From: Pirellulaceae bacterium
Lineage (GTDB): Bacteria; Planctomycetota; Planctomycetia; Pirellulales; Pirellulaceae
Direction: 5' to 3'
NCBI GenBank assembly: GCA_026004775.1
Contig: BPJU01000021.1
Span: 52,528-116,527, forward strand
DNA: 64,000 nt
A program made the translations under genes and the position numbers. Shown in pieces: positions 28,501 through 36,642 of this stretch (positions within the stretch are counted from its first letter, which is position 1; the number at the start of each line of letters is the position of its first letter). The notes below the pieces were generated by a model. It made no database searches and had not been told where the DNA came from. It saw only the letters and a program-made list of their open reading frames with translations.

Positions 28501-29099
28501 TAGCGGCGATCGAAGAGGAACAGCCCGGTCGTTCGTTGATGCCCGACGGAACCGTCGACTCTCTTACGCGACAAGAATTGGTCGACTTGTTGCGGTTCCT
28601 TAGTGAGCTTGGCAAACCGGGGCCTTTTGCCGCCGGTACCGAATCGTGGCTTCGCTCCTGGTTGGTTCTGCAACCGACTCCGGCAGCCCTACAACGCATC
28701 CGCCGTACCAGCTACGACGTTGTGGCTACGGACGATCCTGCCTTCAACTGGACAACCGCAGTTGCGACCGTCCAAGGCAACTTGCCTCTGGAAGAGCTGC
28801 CGATCTTCGAGGATGCCACGTTTGTGGTTCAGCGCGCCGGATCGAAGACCACGTTCGTTCGTTGTGTGCTCCGGTGCAACCAGGCCGGCAACGTGGTGTT
28901 GCTGTTTTCCGATGCCACAGGACTGGACTGCTGGTGGGATGGACGCCCCATCCAATTGACCGACAGCCGGCTTCAGATCGACGCTACGGAAGGGACACAC
29001 GTTCTGACAATTGCGATCGACCGGAAAAAGCGGACGGCACCGCTCAGGGTGGCATGCCAAGGAAGTGCTCATGTGGCAACCGGCACCGGCGGTCGTTGA
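25566..29099 (+). CDS. PVC-type membrane-bound dehydrogenase with HEAT repeats and cytochrome c
   Basis: 1177 residues. A signal region ends near WAQRELAE. Residues about 50-400 form an NHL/PQQ-like beta-propeller with LMVADGFEINLFVSDPQIAKP-type blades and Asp-rich DLDGDGHADRTRVF (calcium-like) loops. Residues about 420-870 are HEAT-like repeats (LRELLEDGDGRVRAAAVRVLG). C897-L-Q-C-H901 is one c-type haem site followed by GAGGQVGPDLASIGA, the TIGR02603 layout. A C-terminal beta domain of about 150 residues follows. These proteins are large periplasmic dehydrogenases for carbohydrate-like substrates; the substrate is unknown. It follows the SGNH-like gene closely. Confidence 0.9.
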   Translation: MPKNCLAIFTVTIGRASPWLALRWVSCVGMLALALSAGLPLWAQRELAEIPDPDPELERQMLKVADGFEINLFVSDPQIAKPIQMNFDAEGRLWIVSSEVYPQIKPGQIADDKVLVVEDLDGDGHADRTRVFADGLLIPTGVLPGDGGVYVAQSTELLHFQDTDGDGRADRRRVVLAGFGTEDTHHLLHTLRWGHDGALYMNQSIYIHSHVETPYGVRRLNGGGIWRYRPDTGELRVFCRGFVNPWGHHFDRWGQSFATDGAYGEGINYVFPGAVFVAAPGAPRRVSGLNPGSPKHCGLEIISGRHFPDDWQGQMITNDFRAHRVCRFLVEERAAGAGYVSRQLPELITSTHVAFRPVDVKMGPDGALYIADWYNPIIQHGEVDFRDPRRDHVHGRIWRVTAKGRPLVPRPRIMGAPVEQLLELLKAPEEWVRLWAKLELRSRDAEQVRQLLQQWVAGLDPHDPDYAHHRLEALWAFQTINRPEPSLLRELLEDGDGRVRAAAVRVLGDWRHTVPDAITWLERAVGDAHPRVRLEAVRALAEIPSAAAVLMALRVLDQPMDEFLDFALWQAVRDLEPYWLPALQQGRISLQGHTAQWAYALSAAQSPNVASLLWELVQRERLAESQQGELLELLARTGGPEELAGVWRWMLDNPASVERHRHSLIQALIESARIRKTAPARYQERILEWLPPPSGGELSPQTRREITALLELAGVWKVEAARDRCQAWAAQDDDPALARAACLAVAALGGGRSKDFLVGRAARGPHEIRIAAASALVRLDRQAGTDVLVPLLAESPPEIVVEAAAPLLSLRGFPEQLAAALQNVSLPPDTARQLLRRARQEAPGYDPLMAAIEKAGKLEQFRWQWSDQLAEQVVREAMQKGDPVRGEQIFRRPELQCLQCHAIAGAGGQVGPDLASIGASAPPDYLLESLLVPNAKVKENYHAVTVVSEGRVYTGIPVRRDDRLLVLRDAKDQLVTLPVAAIEEEQPGRSLMPDGTVDSLTRQELVDLLRFLSELGKPGPFAAGTESWLRSWLVLQPTPAALQRIRRTSYDVVATDDPAFNWTTAVATVQGNLPLEELPIFEDATFVVQRAGSKTTFVRCVLRCNQAGNVVLLFSDATGLDCWWDGRPIQLTDSRLQIDATEGTHVLTIAIDRKKRTAPLRVACQGSAHVATGTGGR

Positions 29100-29376
29100 G
29101 CTCTTTCAAAGCTAGCAAGTCGAAGCTCGTGCCGGTATTAGCCGGCAGGTTGTGACCTTCGGCATGAAACGTGCTCAACTATCTCTGGACGGAAGCGACC
29201 GGCGGCCGGATTCTCTGCCACGCCGCTTTCCGCCGGAAAAAATGCGGGCGGTAGGCAACCTGGAGAGGATATCGCCCGACGGCAACCCGAGCATTTAGGG
29301 AGCGGTTTTGTAAGAGTTACAAACGGAAGGAAACACGAAGGAACGTGGCCGCTTGCGGCTTATCCAAGGAGGGAGC

Positions 29377-30735
29377 ATGATGCACGCTACTGCGATAATA
29401 CTGTTCACCATGACCGCTGTCCCGCCGGCAGAGAACCTGGTGTTGCTGGAATTCACGGCGGAATGGTGCGTGCCCTGCCGGCAAATGATCCCGGTCGTCG
29501 ATCGGCTGATGGAAGCCGGTTATCCGGTACAACGGATCGACGTGGATCGCTACCGGCGTCTGGCCGACCAATGGCAGGTGACGTCCATTCCTTCGTATGT
29601 GCTCGTAAGGAATGGACAGGAAGTGGATCGACTGGTTGGGGCAGCCAGCTTCGACCGTATCGTCCGCATGTTCGACAAAGTGGGGTATCAGCCGCCGGGC
29701 ACGATCGTGCGCGGGCAGACTCCTCGGGCGGGTCTTGCCGCGTCGATCGATACGGCTCGGGACGCCCTCCAAGCGGCTTGGACCCACGCATCGGGGCGGG
29801 GTGCAACAGCAGGCGGTGGGCAAGCATCTTCGGCACCGAGCACCGAGGCTTATGCGGAAGTGTCGGACGATCAAGCGGAAGCTGAGCGGCGAGCCACGGC
29901 CGTCACAGTGCGAATCCAGGTGCAAGACCCGGACGGAATTTCGTTCGGCTCCGGAACCGTAATCGATGTTCACGGTGACGAAGCATTGGTGGTGACCTGC
30001 GGGCACTTGTTTCGCGATTCGCAGGGAAAATCCCCGATCCGAGTTGATCTGTTCTTGCCGCAAGGCGAACATGCCGTGGAAGGTCGATTGCTGCGGTTTG
30101 ATGCCGGCGAGCGCGATATGGCTCTATTGGTGATCAAACCCGGCGTGCCCTTGGAACCGGTAAGTCTTGGCGACCCCAGTACGATCACTGCCGGCCAGCC
30201 CGTGTTCAGTTTGGGTTGCGATCGTGGCGGTCCGGTGCGCCTGGTGCGCAGTCGCATCAATTCGGTGGACCGCTATGTGGGCCAAACACGGTACCTGCAC
30301 ACCATCCAGGTAGCGGGAGATCCGGTTGATGGGCGCAGCGGCGGCGGTCTTTTCGACAGTGCCGGGCGGCTGATCGGGGTCTGTTATGCCGCTGATCCGA
30401 GCGACGTCGAAGAGGGCCTGTACATGGGTGTGCGGACGATCCAGGAGTTTCTGGACGAAGCGGGATTGGGGTTTGTCTACCGCAAGGAGAGTGCGGAGCC
30501 GGCAGAACGAGCCACCACGGCTAGCGTTCAGGAGTCGCCTCAGACGACGCCCTCGGTTGCCGCGGACGCCGCCTCCAGGAACGAGACGGAACGATTGCTC
30601 GAGCTGCTGGAGAAGCCGGGCGAAATGATGTGGCTCGTGCGGCCCGAACGGTCTTTACAGGGGGAGGTGGTGCTGATTGATCAAGCGACGCGTGAACTCC
30701 TTGCCCAGCAGTTACGAGCAGCACTCAGGCGGTAG
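29377..30735 (+). CDS. Thioredoxin-trypsin-like serine protease fusion
   Basis: 452 residues from ATG 29377, preceded by AAGGAGG. Residues 18-110 are a thioredoxin fold with active site W30-C-V-P-C34 and the cis-Pro context VTSIPSYVLV. A linker (about 120-175, Ala/Ser/Glu-rich) leads to a chymotrypsin-fold protease with the full triad: H210 in VVTCGHLF, D247 in ERDMALLVI and S321 in GRSGGGLFD. No PDZ domain follows; the end is a Glu-rich tail and a short hydrophobic/charged helix. The N-terminus is only weakly signal-like. It could refold or cleave exported proteins; that role is inferred from the domains. Confidence 0.88.
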   Translation: MMHATAIILFTMTAVPPAENLVLLEFTAEWCVPCRQMIPVVDRLMEAGYPVQRIDVDRYRRLADQWQVTSIPSYVLVRNGQEVDRLVGAASFDRIVRMFDKVGYQPPGTIVRGQTPRAGLAASIDTARDALQAAWTHASGRGATAGGGQASSAPSTEAYAEVSDDQAEAERRATAVTVRIQVQDPDGISFGSGTVIDVHGDEALVVTCGHLFRDSQGKSPIRVDLFLPQGEHAVEGRLLRFDAGERDMALLVIKPGVPLEPVSLGDPSTITAGQPVFSLGCDRGGPVRLVRSRINSVDRYVGQTRYLHTIQVAGDPVDGRSGGGLFDSAGRLIGVCYAADPSDVEEGLYMGVRTIQEFLDEAGLGFVYRKESAEPAERATTASVQESPQTTPSVAADAASRNETERLLELLEKPGEMMWLVRPERSLQGEVVLIDQATRELLAQQLRAALRR

Positions 30736-30772
30736 CACTCTGCCCGAGGCACTGCTCGTGCTCTACGGAAAC

Positions 30773-31654
30773 TCACCGCAACCAGTTGACCCGCTGCGTA
30801 TGGCCGTCTTGCCTGCGGTTGCCGCCAATGGCGTGCAGTGTCAAGTCCACCCCAGACTTATCGAATCGAGCCAGCGTCCAGCCTACCGGCTCCTGATCAC
30901 TGAAGTTGTAGCCGCAAGCGGCCAGGTTCACTAGCTGAAGACCATCACGCTGTTCCACCGCGTACCGGTGCGAATGGCCATAGAAAATCGCCTTGACATG
31001 TTCATGGCGCTTCACCATAGCCATCAGTCGGTCAACGTCCAGCAAATCACTGTCGCCGTCTCCCAGCGTGTGGTGGACCATCAACACCAGCGGCCGGTCA
31101 CTGGAGATAGGCAGCCATCGTTCCAGCCATGCCCGCTGCACTTTGCCCAGCAAGCCAGCTACCTTGTTTACATACAGCAGCGAGTCGAGCATCACCACCC
31201 GAAGCACCGGGTGTTCGACAATCGTCACGTGCTTGCCCGGCACTCCAGGATGCTCACCCGGAGAGCGCTCCACCGGAAAACGACGGAAAAAATTGTCCCG
31301 GTCGTCGTGGTTGCCCAACCCAATGACGACCGGCACGCGGGCCGCTATCGGAGAGAGCAACTGCTCCAGGCGTTCGTAGTCGCCGGGAAGCCCTGCCAGC
31401 CGTGCCGCATCGCCCAGCAAGAACACCGCTTGTGCTTCCGAATCCAGAATCTGGGGCGCCACCGTTTTCAAGTTCTCGACCGGCTGAAATCCCCGGTAGC
31501 TTTCCACCGGGTCTGCCGGTATGTGCGTGTCAGCCAGTAACGCCACTTTCCAGGTTCCGGCATCCTCAGCCGCTGAGGTGCTCGCAAGCCGCAGCCACGC
31601 AGCACCCGCGGTGCTCCACAACAAGAAACGCCCCAAGAACTCCTTGCGATTCAT
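30773..31654 (-). CDS. Exported calcineurin-like metallophosphoesterase
   Basis: 293 residues from ATG 31654 (MNRKEFLGRFLLWSTAGAAW, a Tat-like or Sec signal). Motifs follow in order: LLADTHIPAD, FLLGDAARL, GLGNHDDRDNF, MVHHTLGDGD and IFYGHSHRYAVE, giving the complete metal-binding set. It acts on an unknown phosphate ester outside the cytoplasm. The frame stays open far upstream into the MITE, but that extension is not protein-like. It is convergent with the thioredoxin-protease gene, 37 bp apart. Confidence 0.85.
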   Translation of the reverse strand: MNRKEFLGRFLLWSTAGAAWLRLASTSAAEDAGTWKVALLADTHIPADPVESYRGFQPVENLKTVAPQILDSEAQAVFLLGDAARLAGLPGDYERLEQLLSPIAARVPVVIGLGNHDDRDNFFRRFPVERSPGEHPGVPGKHVTIVEHPVLRVVMLDSLLYVNKVAGLLGKVQRAWLERWLPISSDRPLVLMVHHTLGDGDSDLLDVDRLMAMVKRHEHVKAIFYGHSHRYAVEQRDGLQLVNLAACGYNFSDQEPVGWTLARFDKSGVDLTLHAIGGNRRQDGHTQRVNWLR

Positions 31655-31933
31655 CTGCTCACTGGCCAAACCATTGTCCGCCGTAGAACCGGCGCTTTGA
31701 ACCCGATGGTGCCGGCCGTCGAAATAGATCGCTGGCATAGCCACACTCCCATAACAAAACGAATCCGCGCCATCCCCGTTCCCTTTACTGCGCACCAGTG
31801 TAAATCCGACCGCATGATATTCCAACCCGCTTGACAGAAGAGCCGCCATCGTGGTCGCTTCCCGTAGAAAAAATTCCGTTTCCGTTTTGCGCGTTGCCGG
31901 TGATGTGGGAGGCAGAGCGGCTCCAGGGGCATG

Positions 31934-32160
31934 GGGTTCACGTAACCGTTCACGGTTAGCAAATGAAGAACACGATATTGGCTCATGGGGTAGCGGAAGT
32001 CGCAAGGCGGACGCGGTAGCGGCCGCCGCAAGACTTCCGCAACGAAAAAATCTTCGCGAAGCGTCCACATTCCGTATGCGGAACACGCAAGTGTTCCGCA
32101 CCTGTGGAAGCGAGGCCCCGAAACAGCATGTGATTCAACCGTGAACGGTTACGGGTTCAC
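31934..32160 (-). mobile_element. 211-bp MITE, copy B, with 8-bp target duplication
   Basis: The element proper is 31942-32152, inverted relative to copies A and C. GGGTTCAC flanks it at 31934-31941 and 32153-32160. It has the same 16-bp ends and internal hairpins as copy A. It sits between the phosphoesterase and the broken isochorismatase gene, 287 bp upstream of the former. Confidence 0.9.
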
Positions 32161-32189
32161 GGCTCTCGGCAAAACTATCAGCGAACGGC

Positions 32190-33272
32190 TCATTGTGTGC
32201 TTCCGGATGCGTCCGCTTTCAGCTTCACCCAGCTTGCCTGGGTGATGAGCAGATCGAGCGAGGCGAAGGTGACGGCCTGATTCGTCGCATAACGTGCGTC
32301 CCGAGCCGCCGGAAACGTCGCCTGCGTGGCATCAGCCACCAAGAAGACATTGAAGTCTTGCCGCAAATTCTGATAGCCGGCCGTGGTGCTGCGAACACAC
32401 ATGTCGGTCGCATATCCGCACAACAAAACATGCTCCACCCCTTCGTCCTGAAGGAATTTGCGGAGCATCGAGTATCCCTCGCCGTCAAAAACCACCACGT
32501 CCTCGTTCGCCACCTCCAGTGCGGAGCTTACTGGAATCGGCAGACTCCAAAAACCTTTACCGTTGTAGTGGTCATCGGCTCGCAACCCCGGAAACTGCTC
32601 GAAATAGTCCTTCGTCACATGGGGCTGGCGCAACGTCAACCGGGCCGGTACGTCCCCGGCTCGGTACGAAAACGATCGCAGCACCGATTCCAATTCGCGC
32701 CGCGCTGCGGCTCGCTGCTCGTCCGGCGGACTGCCGTGTATGGTCCGGTAAAGGCGCGAGCGGATAGGATCAGCCTCGCCAGGCAGACTGTAAACCACCA
32801 CCCGCACATGGGGTCACAGTCGTTCCACCAGCGGACGTATCACCTCGCGAGCATGCTGCCAGATGAGTCGATTCTTTTCTGGAGTACACCCGAACGCCGT
32901 GCCCGCCGGTTCAGGAGAACACCACCCCTGCCCGTCGTCGATCCCCCACGGGTGCACCACGATCAACGCGCACTTGCTGCCGGAAAGTCGATTGGGGATT
33001 TCCACAATACCTCGGGCATGATAGGAATATCGCCACGCCCGCACTTCCAAATCAGCCGAAGCGTCCAGCACCAGCGGTGGTGCTTCAAAGTGCCGTTCCT
33101 CCCTTACTGGTTCCACGTACTGGGGAAAATCTGCCAATATCGGCTGTGGATTTTCAATCGGCCGTAGAATATTTTCGTACATCCGCACCGGCTGCTGCGC
33201 CCAGCCCGGAAAGCTCGCGAAAAATATCGCTATTCCTACAAGAACTGTGCAAAGTCTAGAAAAACTCATCAT
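32190..33272 (-). pseudogene. Isochorismatase-like cysteine hydrolase, interrupted by in-frame TGA
   Basis: One continuous frame of 361 codons is split by a single TGA at 32814-32816. The upstream part (from ATG 33272) has a signal peptide and the start of the fold with ALIVVHPWGIDDGQGWCSP (catalytic Asp region). The downstream part has HVRVVVYSLPGEADPIRSR, the substrate-pocket region and HVLLCGYATDMCVRSTTAGY with the catalytic Cys. A CGA-to-TGA change is the simplest explanation since the sequence context is Leu-x-Pro. A GTG at 32807 could restart the second half but without the N-terminal Asp. Readthrough or selenocysteine is not excluded. Confidence 0.8.
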
Positions 33273-33501
33273 CCATCTCCTGCTTAGTAACACACTCGTA
33301 CCTATCCGGCCATTCGATTTGGGCCATTGCCAATGTTAAAGACATGAAGAAGCACTTAGCGATGCTACTTCCCATCTTGTAGTAGCATGTGTTATTCTCC
33401 AACGATGTCGGCAACGGTTTCCATTTGTATCAGCTTGTATAAGAAGGGGCATCGCGCTCGCTACCGAACATGTATCCGCTCTCGTACAGCAACTCACCCG
33501 G

Positions 33502-34542
33502 CTACGGCTGCCGCGGCCACGCCTGCTTCGCCACATCGTCCAGCGACACCAGCGCGGCCTTGTCGCCGGCGTCGGTAACCATGCGCCCTATGGTGTGGAA
33601 TACTTCGCCTTGGGGATCTTCTACCACAAGGCAGGATGGGTGACAGAGGAAGTCGAACACAGCACGATTTTGGATGGCCCAGTCGACTGCGTGGCGGACC
33701 GACTCCAAGAACCACGCCAGTTTCCACCTTTGTGACCGGAACGCGGTCACGTCACTGACCGGGCTCATGGGGATCTCCAGTAACCCGTCCGAGTAAACGA
33801 ACGGCTGGGCTTCCTGCCACGCACGAGGAAGGCTTTTCCAAAGCTGCTCGTCGGGTGGCGAGCCGGGAGTGGTGGTCGGATGGCTTGGGTAGAGCGAGCT
33901 GCACCAGCGGAAACCAAGGCTTTTCACCAATTCGCGAAGGTCCGACCTCTCCCGCAGGCCACCGGCAAAACCACCCGGAGCGCGAAAACCGTTCGGTTCG
34001 ATCCCCAGCCGCTGTCGCATGGCCTGGGTCGTCATTTCAATATTTTCGCGTATCACTTCGGCAACGGACTTGTTGCGAATCAACCAGGGTGCCCGTTGGA
34101 AACGGTATTGAACCTCGGCAGCAGTGCCGGCCATGACATTGACATGATCGTACGTATGGTTACCGATAGGATGCCCAGCTTCGATTAGCTGGTGCAGCCA
34201 TCCCACATCGGCCTGTTCCAACACGCGCCCGACCAGAAAAAAGTGAATAACACCACCGTATTGTTTTACAATCCGGGCTGCATGGAGTGCGTATTGTTTG
34301 GTCGGCTCATCCAGATTGCCTTTTTCATAGTCCCAATGAGTCATCCCTCGTTGCGGATAGTCGCGACTCATCTCCAAGTCCATGGTGATGGCTATCAAGG
34401 CTTTGTCGGACCGAGAAGCGGTCGAAGCGAAACCGGGCATGCCGAAAAGAAAGAACGGCGGTGCAAGACGAGCGGCGCGCTGAGCCTGCTGCAACAGCCG
34501 GCGGCGTGTCACGCCGGATAGAGCGACTGCCGAGGGTCTCAT
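33502..34542 (-). CDS. Polysaccharide deacetylase (NodB homology), Tat signal
   Basis: 346 residues from ATG 34542. The N-terminus has TRRRLLQQAQ followed by a hydrophobic stretch, a Tat-like signal. NodB motifs: ITMDLEMS (catalytic base and metal Asp), GHPIGNHTYDHVNVM (metal His pair) and GFRAPGGFAGG (Arg/Pro motif 3), then a late His in FLCHPSC. It should remove N- or O-acetyl groups from a cell-wall or other glycan. Starts further upstream do not give a signal peptide. It is divergent from the Tat protein at 34824. Confidence 0.86.
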   Translation of the reverse strand: MRPSAVALSGVTRRRLLQQAQRAARLAPPFFLFGMPGFASTASRSDKALIAITMDLEMSRDYPQRGMTHWDYEKGNLDEPTKQYALHAARIVKQYGGVIHFFLVGRVLEQADVGWLHQLIEAGHPIGNHTYDHVNVMAGTAAEVQYRFQRAPWLIRNKSVAEVIRENIEMTTQAMRQRLGIEPNGFRAPGGFAGGLRERSDLRELVKSLGFRWCSSLYPSHPTTTPGSPPDEQLWKSLPRAWQEAQPFVYSDGLLEIPMSPVSDVTAFRSQRWKLAWFLESVRHAVDWAIQNRAVFDFLCHPSCLVVEDPQGEVFHTIGRMVTDAGDKAALVSLDDVAKQAWPRQP

Positions 34543-34823
34543 ACAGGGCACTCCTCTCGTGTCGAGCGCGTCGGTCGGCCGAAAAAACGGCCGCCTGAAC
34601 CGCTCCCGTTGGCACCGCACGTGCAAGCCGAATACCGCAAGAGGCGGGCGCCGGCGGGCCGTCACCAAATTTTGCCGGCAACTTCCGCCTTCCATCGCAT
34701 AAGTAAACCTTAATCGGTAGAATGACGGGTGACGGGTGGCCGGTCAAGCTGGCCGATACAGGCGCGTGCCGGCCCTGGGTGGATCGTGCCTCGTCGAATC
34801 TCTCTTATACAAGGAATGGGACG

Positions 34824-36380
34824 ATGAAAGAAAGTGCGAGCCGGCGGGAATTCCTGGCCGATGTCGGCCGCGGGATGTTGGTGGTGAGCTTGGGAGCCTC
34901 GACCGCGACGGAGCTGGGCCTTGGTCCGGTCCGGGCGGGGGAATCGAACGAGCGGCTGACGTTCGGCAGCCTTGAGCCGCTGGTGACGCTGTTGCAGGAA
35001 ACACTGCCGGACAAATTGTTGCCTGCGCTGGTGGAAAAACTCAAACAGGGCACGGACCTCAAGACGCTCGTCAGCGCCGCGTCGCTGGCCAATGCTCGAG
35101 CATTCGGCGGCCAGGACTATACCGGTTACCACACCTTCATGGCTTTGGCTCCGGCCTACCACATGGCTCGCCGATTGCCGGACAATCGGCGGCCGCTACC
35201 GGTGTTGAAAGTTCTCTACCGGAATTCATCTCGCATCCAGGAGCGTGGGCTCCAGCACGACGATACGCTGCATCCGGTCGAGGCGGTCGAGGGCTTGGTA
35301 AGCGAGCAGCGTGGCGAATGGCTTCGCGACGCGGTGCGCGCCGCCGACTGGCAGGTGGCCGAGGCGCGGTTTGCGGCGCTGGCCAAGGGAGAACCAGGCG
35401 AGGCGTTCAATCATCTGCAATTCACCGTACAGGACGAGGTGGACGTGCATCGCGTGGTGCTGGCTTGGCGTGCCTGGGCGATGCTCGAACTGGCGGGGGC
35501 CGAGTACGCTCATACGTTGCTCCGCCAATCGGTACGATATTGCCTGGAAGTGGAACAGTCGTTGCGCAACCACAACCGCAGTGGGTCGCCGATCCGCCAG
35601 TTGTTGCCGAGGCTTCTCGAGGAATACCGATTGACCAGCGTACCGCTGGGTACGCGCAAGGCCGACGATGCGTGGGTGGAACAGTTGGCACAGGTGGTTT
35701 TCGCGGGAACGCGCAAAGAGGCTGCTGAGGCGGTGGCGGCCGCGCTGGCTGAAGGATTTGACCCGGAGGCGGTAGGGGAAGCGATCTCGCTGGCGGCCAA
35801 CAAGCTGGTGCTTCATGACCCGGGCCGCCGTCCCGAATACAGCTCGCCTCAAAAACCACCCGGCTGTGTGCATGGGGATTCCGTCGGTGTGCATGCCTCC
35901 GATGCCGCCAATGCGTGGCGCAATATCGCCCGAGTCAGCAACCGGCGGAACAAAGTGGCCAGCTTGATCGTGGGAGCTTTTCATACTGCAGGACAAACTG
36001 CTTGGGTCACCAAAGAGCCGTATCCGTTTGCCGAACGACTGGGCGATATTCGCACCAGCAATGCTTCGGCGCTGCTCGCCCAGACCGAAGAAGCCATTCG
36101 GGCCAACGATCAAGCCCGAGCCTGTGCGTTGGTCTACCGATACGGTCAATTGGGTTATGCTCCTGAACCGGTCTTCGACCTGCTATTGAAATATGCCGTC
36201 AGCGAAGACGGCGCTTTGCATGCTGAGAAGTACTATCGTACGGTCACGGAGGAGTTTGCCACGACGCGTCCGGCATTCCGCTGGCGGCAACTGGTGGCTC
36301 TGGCTCGTGTAACGGCTAGCGAATACGGCTTTCCGGCGCCGGGTTACGCGCAGGCTTGTGAGCTACTGGGCCTGTCGTAA
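34824..36380 (+). CDS. Tat-exported protein of unknown function, helical
   Basis: 518 residues from ATG 34824. A Tat signal is clear: SRREFLADVGRGMLVVSLG. The rest is almost wholly alpha-helical and has several His/Glu clusters (YTGYHTFMALAPAYHMARRL near 110-130; QFTVQDEVDVHRVVLAWRA near 225-240) that could bind a metal or cofactor, in keeping with Tat export of folded proteins. I cannot name the family. A terminator follows. It stands alone. Confidence 0.75.
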   Translation: MKESASRREFLADVGRGMLVVSLGASTATELGLGPVRAGESNERLTFGSLEPLVTLLQETLPDKLLPALVEKLKQGTDLKTLVSAASLANARAFGGQDYTGYHTFMALAPAYHMARRLPDNRRPLPVLKVLYRNSSRIQERGLQHDDTLHPVEAVEGLVSEQRGEWLRDAVRAADWQVAEARFAALAKGEPGEAFNHLQFTVQDEVDVHRVVLAWRAWAMLELAGAEYAHTLLRQSVRYCLEVEQSLRNHNRSGSPIRQLLPRLLEEYRLTSVPLGTRKADDAWVEQLAQVVFAGTRKEAAEAVAAALAEGFDPEAVGEAISLAANKLVLHDPGRRPEYSSPQKPPGCVHGDSVGVHASDAANAWRNIARVSNRRNKVASLIVGAFHTAGQTAWVTKEPYPFAERLGDIRTSNASALLAQTEEAIRANDQARACALVYRYGQLGYAPEPVFDLLLKYAVSEDGALHAEKYYRTVTEEFATTRPAFRWRQLVALARVTASEYGFPAPGYAQACELLGLS

Positions 36381-36418
36381 TCGACACGACGGGCGAAGGT
36401 GTCGAAAAACATTTTACG

Positions 36419-36486
36419 GCCCATCCGAAAACCGCCCTCAGCCGCGTTATCGACAGCGCACGAACCGGCTTTCGGATGGGCTTTTA
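36419..36486 (+). terminator. Intrinsic terminator, long-armed hairpin
   Basis: GCCCATCCGAAA at 36419-36430 pairs exactly with TTTCGGATGGGC at 36470-36481, followed by TTTT. It terminates the Tat protein gene. Confidence 0.75.
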
Positions 36487-36642
36487 GTTGGACAGCGCCA
36501 TTTTAGGAAATAGGTAAAATGGCCTATTTCCAATTCTGGGCTTGTGCCGGACAAGCCTTGCGCAGTTTGTCAGAATGGCGCTGGCCATAAGTTCGCAGTG
36601 CGGGCGGCGCGTCTGGCTTTGGGATGTCGCTTGCACCAACCA

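Noticed and set aside
31655..32101. N-terminal extension of the phosphoesterase into the MITE
   Set aside because: The extension is translated MITE sequence; the Met at 31654 begins a signal peptide.
32814..32816. Selenocysteine at the TGA of the isochorismatase
   Set aside because: The codon lies in a variable, non-catalytic position and no SECIS-like hairpin was recognised; a nonsense mutation is simpler.
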